A stretch of DNA of 37,188 nucleotides from Candidatus Sumerlaeaceae bacterium (GTDB lineage Bacteria; Sumerlaeota; Sumerlaeia; Sumerlaeales; Sumerlaeaceae): contig JAIBAT010000159.1 of assembly GCA_019695055.1 (NCBI GenBank), forward strand, positions 1-37,188. The letters are read 5' to 3'. This document shows, piece after piece, positions 15,821 to 26,400 of the stretch. The stretch's first letter is position 1. Each line of letters starts with the position of its first letter. Made by a program: the position numbers and the translations under genes. A model generated the notes under the pieces. The model made no database searches, had not been told where the DNA came from, and worked only from the letters and a program-made list of their open reading frames with translations.

Positions 15821-16678
15821 ATGAAGACAATGTCCAAACGTCCGGCGATTTGCGCCGGACCGCGAAGGTTCTATCCATCGGATCCACGGGAACTGCGGGA
15901 GGTGGTGGAGGGGTATCTAGCCTCCGGGGGTACGACATCTCCCGGAACGGTGGGTTTGGTTGCGCCACATGCGGGCTACGTCTTTAGTGGCGCGACGGCT
16001 GGCCAGTCGTTTGCTGCGGTGCGAGGGCTAAGGTTTGACCGCGTCGTCGTGATGGGCCCGAGCCACTTCGTCCCATTTGACGGGGTCCATGTAACTCGCT
16101 GTAATGCCTTTGAAACCCCGCTGGGGCGCGTGCCCGTTGACTTGGATTTTGTGCGGGCCCTTGAGGAACACCACGATCTTGTCGCGGAGTGGCCCCAAGT
16201 GGAGGCCCGTGAGCACTGCATCGAGGTCGAGTTGCCCTTTCTGCAGGTGGCCTTGGGGGAGTTTCGGTTGGTTCCCATCGTGGTGGCTAATCAGGGACGG
16301 CAGAGTGCCCGGGTTATTGCCGAGGCGCTAAGTCGAACCATGGCATCCGAGGGTGGGAGCACTCTGGTCGTGGCGAGTTGTGACCTGTACCACGGCCCTG
16401 GGAGCAGTTTGGCACTTTCCCGTAGCCGCCTTGCCGCGGAAGCGATGGGGGGCAACGACGCAGACCGGTTTCTCGATGGCATTGAGCACGGGCGGTTTAT
16501 GGCCTGCGGGCCTGGTGCTGTGGCTGCAACCATGTGGCTGGCGGGGGAAGCTGGGGCTGACCATGCGGAGGTGCGCGGGGTGACCACGTCGTTTGAGGTC
16601 TATCCTGTCTCAGAAGACTATGTGGTGGGGTATAGTTCGGTGATTTTCAGGGAGGGAACCCCAGATTCATCCAGTTGA
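15821..16678 (+). CDS. MEMO1-family protein (AmmeMemoRadiSam system protein B)
   Basis: 285 residues and cytosolic. The conserved blocks of the MEMO family are all present: PAICAGPRRFYPSDPRELR at the start, APHAGYVFSG, VVVMGPSHFVPFDGVHV, EAREHCIEVELPFLQ and ASCDLYHG. These His and Cys residues form the metal-binding cleft resembling LigB-type dioxygenases. In many bacteria the family is encoded with an AMMECR1 protein and a radical SAM enzyme. Neither partner is present here. Start at ATG 15821 with an in-frame ATG at 15830. It lies 27 bp after the prepilin stop, so the two are probably co-transcribed. The biochemical role is undefined. Confidence 0.9.
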   Translation: MKTMSKRPAICAGPRRFYPSDPRELREVVEGYLASGGTTSPGTVGLVAPHAGYVFSGATAGQSFAAVRGLRFDRVVVMGPSHFVPFDGVHVTRCNAFETPLGRVPVDLDFVRALEEHHDLVAEWPQVEAREHCIEVELPFLQVALGEFRLVPIVVANQGRQSARVIAEALSRTMASEGGSTLVVASCDLYHGPGSSLALSRSRLAAEAMGGNDADRFLDGIEHGRFMACGPGAVAATMWLAGEAGADHAEVRGVTTSFEVYPVSEDYVVGYSSVIFREGTPDSSS

Positions 16679-16762
16679 GTCATCCTTGGCCATCATTGCG
16701 AGAATTCGATTTAGAGGCATTTTCCTACTTGCGGCGGCCCTGCGGAACGTGCTTGTAAAGTC

Positions 16763-16791
16763 TTGACCGTTTGCAGGGGCAGAGTTGTGAT
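16763..16791 (+). promoter_or_regulatory. candidate sigma-70 promoter for 16860
   Basis: TTGACC (16763-16768) and TGTGAT (16786-16791) are separated by 17 bases and match the -35 consensus at 5 of 6 and the -10 consensus at 4 of 6. Transcription would start about 60 bases before the 16860 ATG. Sequence match only. Confidence 0.35.
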
Positions 16792-16859
16792 TCGCGAATT
16801 GGCAGATTTAACGGTCGCCATTTGAATCTATCATTCGCAGGCTCGGCCTGTGACCGGGG

Positions 16860-19800
16860 ATGACGATGAGACGTTTTATAGCGTTGGTGCTGGCAGTGGC
16901 AAGTCTGGCCGCGAGTGGCTTTGCAGCGGACCGCCTATTCGAGGACCTGTTTTCGGGGGCTAACGGCAGCCGGCCGGACAAGTGGGATTTTCCAGGAGGC
17001 GAGCCGAATTCTTACTGGATTCGCCTGAACAGCGAACTTGCGAGTGGTGACGCTTCGTCCCTTAAGGCGACCGGGGGCTATACCTACGCCGTGGTCAAGT
17101 CCGCCACTGGCGGGCAATGGAGCGACTATTTTGTCCAGGTGGATTTCTGGAACCCAGAGCCTGTTTGCGGCGCGCTGATTGTGGGGCGCTGGCAGGACTC
17201 TAAGAATTACTACGAGGGTGGCGTCTTCTCGGATGGGACGACGTCCTACCTTGCCATAGACCTGATCTCCAACGGCCAGCGCAAAAATATCGCCCGGCAG
17301 AATGCAGGACCGGACTGTGTCATACCCGAAGTCGTCAATATGAAGGGTCCGGAAACCCGCCAGGTCCTGCGGATGGTGTTCTCTGGCAGTGACATCCTAC
17401 TTTCCATTGCTGGCAAGGGGCAGTTGCGCATTACCGACAGTACGTTGAAAGCCGGTACGGCTGGAGTCGGTGTTAAAGACGACAATGCATTATTTGACAA
17501 TTTTATCGTGAGCGACAAGGTTTCCACTGTTTTTGCAGGTGCTGCGGCTGGAAACACGGGCGGTCCCGTTGCTCCGAATCTGGCCTCGCTTACTGTTGGC
17601 GCGGGGAAAGGTTATCAGGTTCGGGTGGCATCTGGACTGGATAAGGAGCAGGCTACCGAGCTTCAGCGTGACCTGCAGCAAAATGGCTTTAGTCCGGTGG
17701 ATGTGGCGGAGAAGGACGGCAAGTACATCGTGCTGGCGGGGACGTATTCTTCAGAAGCTGACGCGACAGCGGGGCTTGCGGACGTTCGTAGCAAGGGTTA
17801 TTTTCAAGCGGAAGGCGTGCAGGAATCCGGTGGAGCGAACGCTGCAAAAGTGGTCAGCTCGGCAGAGGCTGGCAAGGTTTACCGCGTTCTCGTGAGCGAG
17901 ATGCCCACCAAGGAAACAGCGGACAACGCGAGCAAGTCGCTGATTGCGGACGGGTTCGGGGCGGTTGAGGTGGTTCAGGAGGGGGCGAATTTTCAGGTTT
18001 TGATGGGTTCCTTTGGCACCGAGGATGAAGCGAGGAAACTTAGCGACCAGTTAGTGAAGGATGGCTATGCCGCAGCGACCGTCTGGTCGGGACGCGAGGT
18101 TGCAACAGCGGCCCCGGCGCCGGAAACCAAGGTGGAATTGACGCAAGAGGCAAAGACCGGCCTGTCCGCGGCGGAGCAGTCAAAGGCCGAGGAATTGATC
18201 GCAATGCGTACCCGCGTGGAAGCAGGCAGGGCCTCGGCGGATGAGATGATCGAAATGCGCCGCCAACTCAAGGAAGTATCTGAACAAGTCAAGAAAGTGG
18301 TAAACATAGTTTCCACAAACGAGCAAGAGAAGCGCGAGAAACAGCAACAACTGGCAGTGATTTTCTCAGAATACGGATCCATGCTGGTCGCGCGCAAATG
18401 GGACGATGCCGCCAAGAAGCTTGAGGAGGCGCGCAAGATTGAACCCAGTGACCCTCGAATTGAGATCAAGGCGGATCAGTTGATACGTATGCGGACCAGC
18501 GCCACATCCGCCGCCACTCCAGGTGATGGCGGTAGCGCAGCCGAGCGCATGAAGACGTATGTGGACAACGCGCGCAAGGCGGAAGCAGCCGGAGATCTGA
18601 CGGTGGCGAAGTCCTTCTGGCAGCAGGTCTTCGAACGTGACCCGAATAATGCCGAGGCAAAATCCAAAATCGAAACACTGACGGCCGAAATTCAGAAGAA
18701 GGCGACTTCTGCACCCATGCCCGCGGCAACCGCAAAGGGCGGGGGCGTGGGAGGCATCAACCCTTACCTGCTTTATGGAGGAATCGGGGCCGTTGTTGTG
18801 ATCCTGGCGGGAGTCCTGTTTGTGTTTATGCAGAACCTGCGCCGGGAAAAGGAGCTTATCGCTAAGGTCGAGGAACTGACTCACCAAAATGATGGAGCAC
18901 CCACAAAAGCAGCGGCGAAGGCGGAAAAGCCTGCTGGGGATATTTCCTCAAAAAAGAAGTCGCCTACACCTTCCCCTCTCGTAGCTGAAGAATTGCCCGC
19001 GGCCGGCCCTGCGAAGTTGGGAGGCCTTTCTGGCGGGCTTGGCGGGGATATTTCCGCCGGCTTGTTTGGTGGATCGGGTTTCGATACCTTGCCAGATGAA
19101 GAGGAAGTGGTGGCCGAGGCAAAGGCGCCTGAGCCGAAGACCGAACCTCCAGCCGTTCTTGAATCACGACCTGCTGGCGAAGCTGACGTGGTAAATCTGG
19201 GAGATCTTTCCGGTTTGAGCCTTCCATCATTTGACCCAGGGCCATTGCCGAGTGGGGCGGTTTCGGGCTTCAGTGAGACGCTTCAGATAGATGCCGTTCC
19301 GCCGCTCACTTCCAGCCTGCCGGACATCACGCCGCCAGAAGGGGGCGGTTTAGCGGCGCCGTCAATGCCTGCTGCTCCGGCCCTCCCGGAGATCAATATC
19401 GACGCGCTACTTTCGGATGGAGTTTTCGACAGTGGTCCCAAGGCGCCCGCAGAAACACCCCCGCCAGTTGGAGCCCCCTCCGCAAAAATAGAGGACATTG
19501 TTTCCCCACCGGTTTTGGATCTGCCGGGATTGTCCGGGATGGAACTCCCGACCACCCAGTTGCCGGAATTAACGCCTCCGCCAGCGGCGCTTCCCGCTCC
19601 AACGGCTGTCGAACTGCCCACGCCGCCGCAAGCCCTTCCGGCCGTGGCGCCTGGCGCTCCGCCGCAGAGGAAGCTGGATGAGACCTATTCGCCAACTACC
19701 CAGCAACGAGCGCCGGATGAAACCTACACGCCGGAAATGCCGCTCCCGGTTGCTGCCCCTTCTGGGGAAGAGGTTACGATGGTTGCGCCGGCACCGGTTC

Positions 19801-20381
19801 CAGCAGGTGATCCCAACAACTATTTTGTTCAGACGTTTGACGATCTCCCTTCCGGTATCCAGCCTGGCGATTGGAAGGGTGATTATGAATACGCGACCCT
19901 CACTGTCGAGGACAAATCCGGCGGAAACGGCAATGGCCGGTGCCTGAAATTTGAAAAGAAATCCGGCGCTGGCAGCGCCAATTACACCTGCCGCTTCCCC
20001 AAGGCATCGGGTCGGGTCATCGTCGAATTCGATTTGCGGTGCGACGAGAAAAACAAGTACCTCCTCGGATTCTATGTCGAAAAGGACGAGGACTTCAAGC
20101 AATCGGTTCACACGATCATTCACCGGATTGATTCCAAATCGCAACCCTCCCTGCGTATTCAAGGTGAACCCATCCCGTACGACCTCGGCAGCTGGCGCCA
20201 CATCAAGTACGATCTCAATCTCATGCTTGGCCTTCTGACGGCGTATGTCGATGATCAGGAAGTTGTGAAGGAAGCCAAGCTTGCCACCAGCCCCAATTAC
20301 GTCAATACGCTCTCGATTCGTGACAACCTGGCGACGACCGGTGTGTTCTACCTCGACAATATCAAGGTATACAAAGGCTAA
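16860..20381 (+). CDS. bitopic envelope protein: jelly-roll, two SPOR domains, TPR helices, membrane span, Pro-rich tail, jelly-roll
   Basis: 1173 residues. An ATG at 16866 with GGGGA five bases upstream may be the true start; numbering here is from 16860. Residues 1-23 are a signal peptide. Residues 25-230 form a concanavalin/LamG- or DUF1080-like beta domain ending ALFDNFIVSD. Two SPOR-like repeats follow at about 249-318 and 338-410 (KGYQVRVASG... and GKVYRVLVSE...), the family that binds denuded peptidoglycan glycans. A coiled coil and two TPR-like helix pairs span 440-615, then a membrane segment at about 638-662 followed by basic QNLRREKEL. The part beyond is Pro-rich (690-985) with DETYSP and DETYTP, ending in a second jelly-roll (987-1173). 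By the positive-inside rule the tail is cytoplasmic. The giant TPR gene is 69 bp downstream. Confidence 0.8.
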   Translation: MTMRRFIALVLAVASLAASGFAADRLFEDLFSGANGSRPDKWDFPGGEPNSYWIRLNSELASGDASSLKATGGYTYAVVKSATGGQWSDYFVQVDFWNPEPVCGALIVGRWQDSKNYYEGGVFSDGTTSYLAIDLISNGQRKNIARQNAGPDCVIPEVVNMKGPETRQVLRMVFSGSDILLSIAGKGQLRITDSTLKAGTAGVGVKDDNALFDNFIVSDKVSTVFAGAAAGNTGGPVAPNLASLTVGAGKGYQVRVASGLDKEQATELQRDLQQNGFSPVDVAEKDGKYIVLAGTYSSEADATAGLADVRSKGYFQAEGVQESGGANAAKVVSSAEAGKVYRVLVSEMPTKETADNASKSLIADGFGAVEVVQEGANFQVLMGSFGTEDEARKLSDQLVKDGYAAATVWSGREVATAAPAPETKVELTQEAKTGLSAAEQSKAEELIAMRTRVEAGRASADEMIEMRRQLKEVSEQVKKVVNIVSTNEQEKREKQQQLAVIFSEYGSMLVARKWDDAAKKLEEARKIEPSDPRIEIKADQLIRMRTSATSAATPGDGGSAAERMKTYVDNARKAEAAGDLTVAKSFWQQVFERDPNNAEAKSKIETLTAEIQKKATSAPMPAATAKGGGVGGINPYLLYGGIGAVVVILAGVLFVFMQNLRREKELIAKVEELTHQNDGAPTKAAAKAEKPAGDISSKKKSPTPSPLVAEELPAAGPAKLGGLSGGLGGDISAGLFGGSGFDTLPDEEEVVAEAKAPEPKTEPPAVLESRPAGEADVVNLGDLSGLSLPSFDPGPLPSGAVSGFSETLQIDAVPPLTSSLPDITPPEGGGLAAPSMPAAPALPEINIDALLSDGVFDSGPKAPAETPPPVGAPSAKIEDIVSPPVLDLPGLSGMELPTTQLPELTPPPAALPAPTAVELPTPPQALPAVAPGAPPQRKLDETYSPTTQQRAPDETYTPEMPLPVAAPSGEEVTMVAPAPVPAGDPNNYFVQTFDDLPSGIQPGDWKGDYEYATLTVEDKSGGNGNGRCLKFEKKSGAGSANYTCRFPKASGRVIVEFDLRCDEKNKYLLGFYVEKDEDFKQSVHTIIHRIDSKSQPSLRIQGEPIPYDLGSWRHIKYDLNLMLGLLTAYVDDQEVVKEAKLATSPNYVNTLSIRDNLATTGVFYLDNIKVYKG

Positions 20382-20450
20382 GGCCCGCATTCGTCGGGCC
20401 CCTCAGGGCCTGCTCCCGGCAGGACTGTGCCCGGAGGTTTGCCTCCAGTC
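20382..20450 (+). promoter_or_regulatory. leader with three consecutive small hairpins, the last around a GGAGG
   Basis: Three stems lie in the 69 bases between the two genes: GGCCCG/CGGGCC (20382-20400), CCTGC/GCAGG (20409-20423), and GGAGG-TTTG-CCTCC (about 20433-20446), immediately before the ATG at 20451. None is followed by a T-run, so they are not standard terminators and read-through is expected. The third would hide the only strong Shine-Dalgarno in a stem. An in-frame GTG at 20427 is the alternative start, which would put that stem inside the coding sequence. Confidence 0.5.
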
Positions 20451-23400
20451 ATGAGCCAACTCAATGCCCCCGGGCTTCTCGATGAAGTAAATGAGAAGCT
20501 GGATCCAACTCGTTTACTGGATTTTATCGGTTACTCGCCCGACAAGATACAGTCGGTGGGGGACACGGTAAAGGCCTTCTGCCCCATTCACCGGGATACA
20601 CGGTTTCGCTCCCTTCTCATAGATGCCAGGAAGCATCTTTACAAGTGCACCATCAAGACCTGCGCCGGTTACACGGGGGGAAACCTTGTTGACCTTTACT
20701 GCAAAGTCAAAAGCATAGACCCTGGTGAGGCAGTTGCTGAACTCATTGGGAAATTTGGCATTGAGTTGCCGCCCGAGTGGAATACGCGCCTCTCGTCCGG
20801 CCTGATCGAGGAGGCTGAACGTGCCTTCATTAATCACCAACATGAGGCGGCCGAGGCTGCTGCGATCCGTGCCTTGCAGTTTCAACCCAATGCCATCGAA
20901 GTGCGGCTTCTTTTGGCGAATATCTACTCGGATCGCGGCGAGGTAACACGGGCTTGCGAGGAGATGCTCTCGGTGGCAGACGCCTACCTCGCGGTGGAGA
21001 ACTATGAGGAGGCCGACACAGTCCTCGACCGCGCCCTTGAGGTTTTTCCCGACAACGAGGATGTGCTGTTTGCCAAAGTTCGAAGTGCGCAATTGCAGCA
21101 GAAGCTGGACGTTGCATCGGGCCTGCACCGTGAGATTGCCCAAAGACGGGAGCAGTCCGGCCGCATGGCGGATAACCTCGGGATTTATATCGCGCTGGTA
21201 GGCGACAATCCACGGGACACCGATCTCCGCCTGAAACTGGCAGAGGTCCATGAGATGCGCCGGGATATCAAAAGCGCCTCAAAGGAACTGGAGGCCGCTG
21301 CGAACGTCATGCTGGAGGAAGGAAAGGGCTCTGCCGCGATTCCGGTCCTGGAAAAGGTTTTGCAGTATGAACCCCAATTGACCAAGCTGCGTGCCACCCT
21401 GGTGGAGGAATTGGTCAGGGAGGGGGAGTTTGAGCGCGCGAAACATCATGTTTTTCACTCCCTCGATGGACTGCTGGAGCGGGGGGACTTTCAGGGAGCA
21501 ATCCAGACTGTTCGCAAATGGCTGGAGGTTGAGCCGGAAAGCCTTGAGGGACACAAGGCCCTGGCCCGTGTCTTTCAGGAGCAGGGAGATGCACCCGCGG
21601 CCGCGGCGGAACTGGATAGGGCAGCGAAGATCTGTATTCAGACGGGGGAGAATGAGCAGGCCATCGAGCTCCTCTATCGTATCAAGTTCGTTGACCCCGA
21701 GGATCTCAATTTCCGAAGGGACTTGATAGAGGTGCTGCGCGAGGCCGGCCGTGTGGATCAGGCGCTCTTTGAATGGTTGGACATGGCCGAAATCCATTTC
21801 AGCAAGGGAGAGGAGGCTGCCGGAGAGGCAGTGCTGAACGAAGCGGCCTCGCAGATCAGTTCCCCGAAGTTGTTGTCCCAGATTGCCGGTTCGTTGCGTT
21901 CCCATGGGCGCACCAACTCGGCATCCACCATTTATCTTCGCCTTGCCGTTGCTGCCGAGGCAGACGGGGATGCTGCTACGGCGTTGGATTGTTATAATCA
22001 GTTGCTGGACCTCGAGCCGCAGAATCTCGAGATTGCCATCGCCCGTTGTCGCGCGCTTTGGAACTTTGATATGGTGTCCTCTGCGACAGAGGTCACACCC
22101 GGTCTGGTCAGCCGGTTGCTTGATGCCGGGAAGACCCCCGAGGCCGACAGCCTGCTGGCGCTCGCCGCGAAGCATGGGGTTGCGGATGCCCCGACTGCGC
22201 GCTGGTTCTTTGAACTTTGTGCCCGCGCCGGGGCTGCCGCAAGCGCAGCCGTTTTCTATGCCGTTGCAAAGGAGGCTGTTCGAAAGAACGACACAGAGGC
22301 GGCGTTGCTTATGGCGCGCCAACTCGCCGAATTGCTTCCCGGAGACGAGGCTGCGACCCGCGACATCGCGGATATCTGCGCGCAGCTCGGCCAGCCGACG
22401 GAGGCCGCAGCGGCGCACTTGGCCCTGGCTGAACTGCAGGAGGCCAAGGAGGACCACAAGGGAGCCTTGGCCAGCGTGGAGTTGGCCATGGGATTGGACA
22501 GCCAGAATCTGGCCCTGCTTCGCCGCAAAAGTGGTTTGCTGCTCAAGTTGAAGGATCCCGAGCAATCACAGGTGGTTTATCGGGATTTCCTGGCACGCTT
22601 GCGAACGGTGGCCCGGAGCGAGGAGGTGGTTGTCGAGTATGAGCAATACCTTGCGGCCAACCCGGGCGACAGTGTCGCACGGGCTGGCTATGCGACGCTC
22701 CTCAGTGAGCTGGGCCGAAAAGTGGAAGCAGCCCAGCAGTATAGGGCCCTCGCACAGTCCGCGGAGAAGGCTGGCAACACGCAGGATATCCTGTCCTACC
22801 GCGAAATGCTTCTCCAACTGGAGCCGGGCAATATCGAGGCGCGGTTGGAATTGGCGCAGTCTTACAGTGCCGCGGGGGATCGCGAGAAATCCGTCGCGCT
22901 ATTCCTGTCAGTTGCGTCGGAACTCCTGGATTCCGGAGAAGCGAAAAAGGCGGCAGAAACGGCCGGCAAAGCCCACGAACTGTTCCCGGACAACCAGCCA
23001 GTGCTGGAGCTCCTTGCAACCGCGGACAAGCTTCGTGGAGCCATTAAACCATTCGAGAAGACACTCGACAAGCTGGTCAAGCTGGGCAATACTCGGATGG
23101 CGGGGCTATGGTATGGGGAGCAGGCACGTAAAGCCGCGGATTCCGGGGATCACAAGGCGGCCGAAAAGTACGCGGCACGTTGGCTGGAGATTGCCCCGGG
23201 CACGCCGGACGCCCTTGAGTTAAGAGCCGATTTGGACCGGGCGCAGCGGCGCAACAAAGCTGCCCTTGAGGGCTATCTCGCCGCTGCCAAAACTTTGCGG
23301 GAATCTGGCGAGCACTCGCGCACAGCGCGAAACCTACAGAAGGCTGCCGAACTGGCTCCGGACAACACAACAGTTGCCGCAGATTTATGTACCGCCTTGT

Positions 23401-26400
23401 TTGCTGCCGGCGAAATGCCTGCCGGAGCATCATGCGCGGCATTGCTTGCCGGGATGCTGGAGAAGGAGGGGAATCGCGCCGCGGCAATTGAGTGGCTGGA
23501 AAAATCCGTGACCCATGCGCCTTCCCCGGAGATTCAGTCCCGTCTGGCACGCCTGACCCTCGCTGAAAAGGGGTTGGCTGCCGCCCTGCCCCTGTTCCGT
23601 GGATTGTTGGATTCCTATCGCGCCTCCGGTGATACCGCACTCGGCTCGGGAGTATATGAAGAGCTCGTTTCGTTGCCGGAAAGCAATCCGGAATTGCGGC
23701 TGGAGTATGCGGAATTTCTCGAATCGTCCGGACTCCGCAAGGAAGCCAAAACACAGTATGTGGAATTGGCCCGCCACTATCGCGATGTGGCCTCGGAACC
23801 CGTCAAGGCCATTCAATTCCTTGGTAGGGCAAGCACCCTGAACCCGGAGGCTGGGGACGCAGCCATTTTTGAGGATCTGGCTTCCCTTCACCTGTCGGTC
23901 AACGTACCCGATTTTGCGGCTGAAGCCCTTCGTGAAGCCATTAAACTTTATGAGGAGCAGCAGGACTTTGGTCGGGCGTTACTGGCACTCCAGAAGCTGG
24001 TGAAGTTGCCCTCGGTTCGCATTGCCGATCACGAACAACTCGGCGAGTTACTGGTGCGTACCGATCGACCAAAGGAGGCACGTCAGGCCTATAACGACGC
24101 CGCAATGATGGCGCTGGAGTCGCCCCAGACCAAGCCGGCCGAGCGAAAGCGTCTTCTCGAGAAGGTCCTTTCCGTGGATCCGGGCAACCTGGCCGCGGCA
24201 AAGGCACTGCTTGGTCTGCTGTCAGGAAACGACCTTTCATGTAAGGCTATGGCTCTTGCCACGGGATTAGGTGGCGCCGGTAAGATCCCCGAGCAGCTGG
24301 AACTCCTGGAATTTGGAAAGGCGGAGGCTCCGGATAATCTGGAGATTCGCCTGGCGCTGCTTGAAGTTCGCCGAAAAGTCGGTACACCGGTCGAAATACG
24401 CGACAGTCTCTTTGAGGTCATTCAGGTGGCGTCCGCATGTGGCAACCGCGAAGCAGGTCTTGCCGCACTGGAGGAGCTGGCCAGCCTGCCCGAAGGCACT
24501 GTTGAAACCAGGGAGTTGGCAGGCCACTACGCGCAAATGCAGCAGGCGGAAAAGGCCATTTCCTTGTACTGCCAGGCTGCCGAGCAGCTTGCCGACGCAG
24601 GGGATGCAGCCGCTGCGGCGTCCATGTTGAAGTCCGCCATGGAGATCGACGAATCATCGGTGCCAGCATCCGTTGTAGCATCAGTTGTCAGGAAGTCGGG
24701 CGGCGCAGCTCCAGTGGTAGCTTTTGCCAACGAGGCACTCGATTCGGCACTCCGCTCGCGCAGTCGAACCCCGGCCCTGCTCATTGCGAGTGCCCTGCTT
24801 AAGGACATGAGCGACAAGAAGGCTTCGGAGCTGCTCAAGCATGTATTTGAGAAGGCGGGAGCTTCCTTCCTTGTGGCGATAGCCGGGGCACATGCAGATA
24901 ATCTGTTGGATGCGGGCGATGCCGGCGGTGCGATCAAAATCACCGATCTTTCGCTCAAATTGGCGGGGAATTCTCCTGAAACCTGGTGGATGGCCTCTCA
25001 AACCCATCGCAAGGCAGGAAACAAGGACAAGAGTGCCGAGGCCAGCAAACGGGCGGCAAAGCTCTTTGCGGAAACCGGAGCAGTCACCGAAGAGGAGACC
25101 TGTTACCGGGAGGTTCTCAAGGAGTTCCCGGATGACACGGATTCCATGGAAACCCTCATTCACTTTTACGAGCGTGAGCGACGCAACGGGGACGTGGATG
25201 AGATGATGAATCGTCTCGCGACAACGGCGTCACAGAAGGGCGATCATGCCCTCGCCGCAAAATGGATCGAGCGGCTGGCGGACGCCAATCCGGAGGATCT
25301 GCCCCTTAGGCAGCGGCTGGTCGAGGCGCTCTCCCACCTGAAGCGCCCGGAGGAATTCGTTGGTCAGCTCCTGAAACTGGCTGCCCTCTATCAGATGAAG
25401 AATCAGCCGGAGGAGGCCGCCAGCAGTTTTGAGAGGGTGCTGGCGATTCAGCCCGATAACGAAGAGGCGCTTGTCAACCTATTGTTGATTGCACGTGAGG
25501 CAAAGGACATGGCACGTGCGGCCCGATACTCCAACTTGCTCGCGGACAACAGGGCTGAGTCGGGACGGCTGTCGGAAGCCTGCGACGCACTGAAGGAATT
25601 GGTGGAATTTGTCCCGGACAACCTGGCTGCCCACGAGAAACTGGCGACGCTCTATCAGCGCGCGGGGGACCTGCGGGCATATTGTAATGCTTTGCAGTTG
25701 ATCGGGAACAAATATGTCAAGAAGGGCGACCAAAAGAAGGCCATCGAATACTTTGAGAAGCTGGCGCAGGAGCGTCCGCAGGACGCCGACAATTTGCAGA
25801 TGATCGTGGACTGCGCCGCAGCCACGGGGCAGAACCGACTCGCCGGGGACTATGCTGCCCGCCTCCTTGAAATGGCGCGGGAGTCCGGCGAAGCGAAGCG
25901 AATTCGCGCTGCTGCGACAACCACGTTGCGATTCAATGGCGCCGATGCAATGGCGCACCGCGATCTTGCAAACTCCAACCGGGATTTGGGTGCCCTCGCA
26001 GACGCCATTCCGGAATGGCTGAAAGCGTCCGAACTGTTTGAAAAGAACGGGGAACTGGCCGAGGCGGCCGCTTGCTTGCAACAGCTGACCCAGGCTGCTC
26101 CTGACATGGCAAAGGCTTGGAAGAGTTATGGGGATGTTCTGATCCGGACGGGCGACCCCGAGGGGGCGCGTGTCGCATTCTTCCAACTTGCGGAATTGCA
26201 CCTGAATGATGATGATTTGCAAAACGCCGAGGCGGCGCTGGGCAAGGCTATCCAGATTGATCCCGAGGATCCTATTGCCCGCCAGCGTGCCGCTGGACTT
26301 TACCGGCGCGCGAAGCGAAATGACAAGGCGCTGGCCGAAATCGTCTGGTTGGCCCGCCATGCGCACCAGACTCAGGATTATGGTTCGCAAGAGCACCATC

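Noticed and set aside
21279..22565. 428-codon minus-strand frame, and similar ones at 25479-26801
   Set aside because: Both lie opposite the repeat region of the giant TPR gene and echo its codon periodicity.
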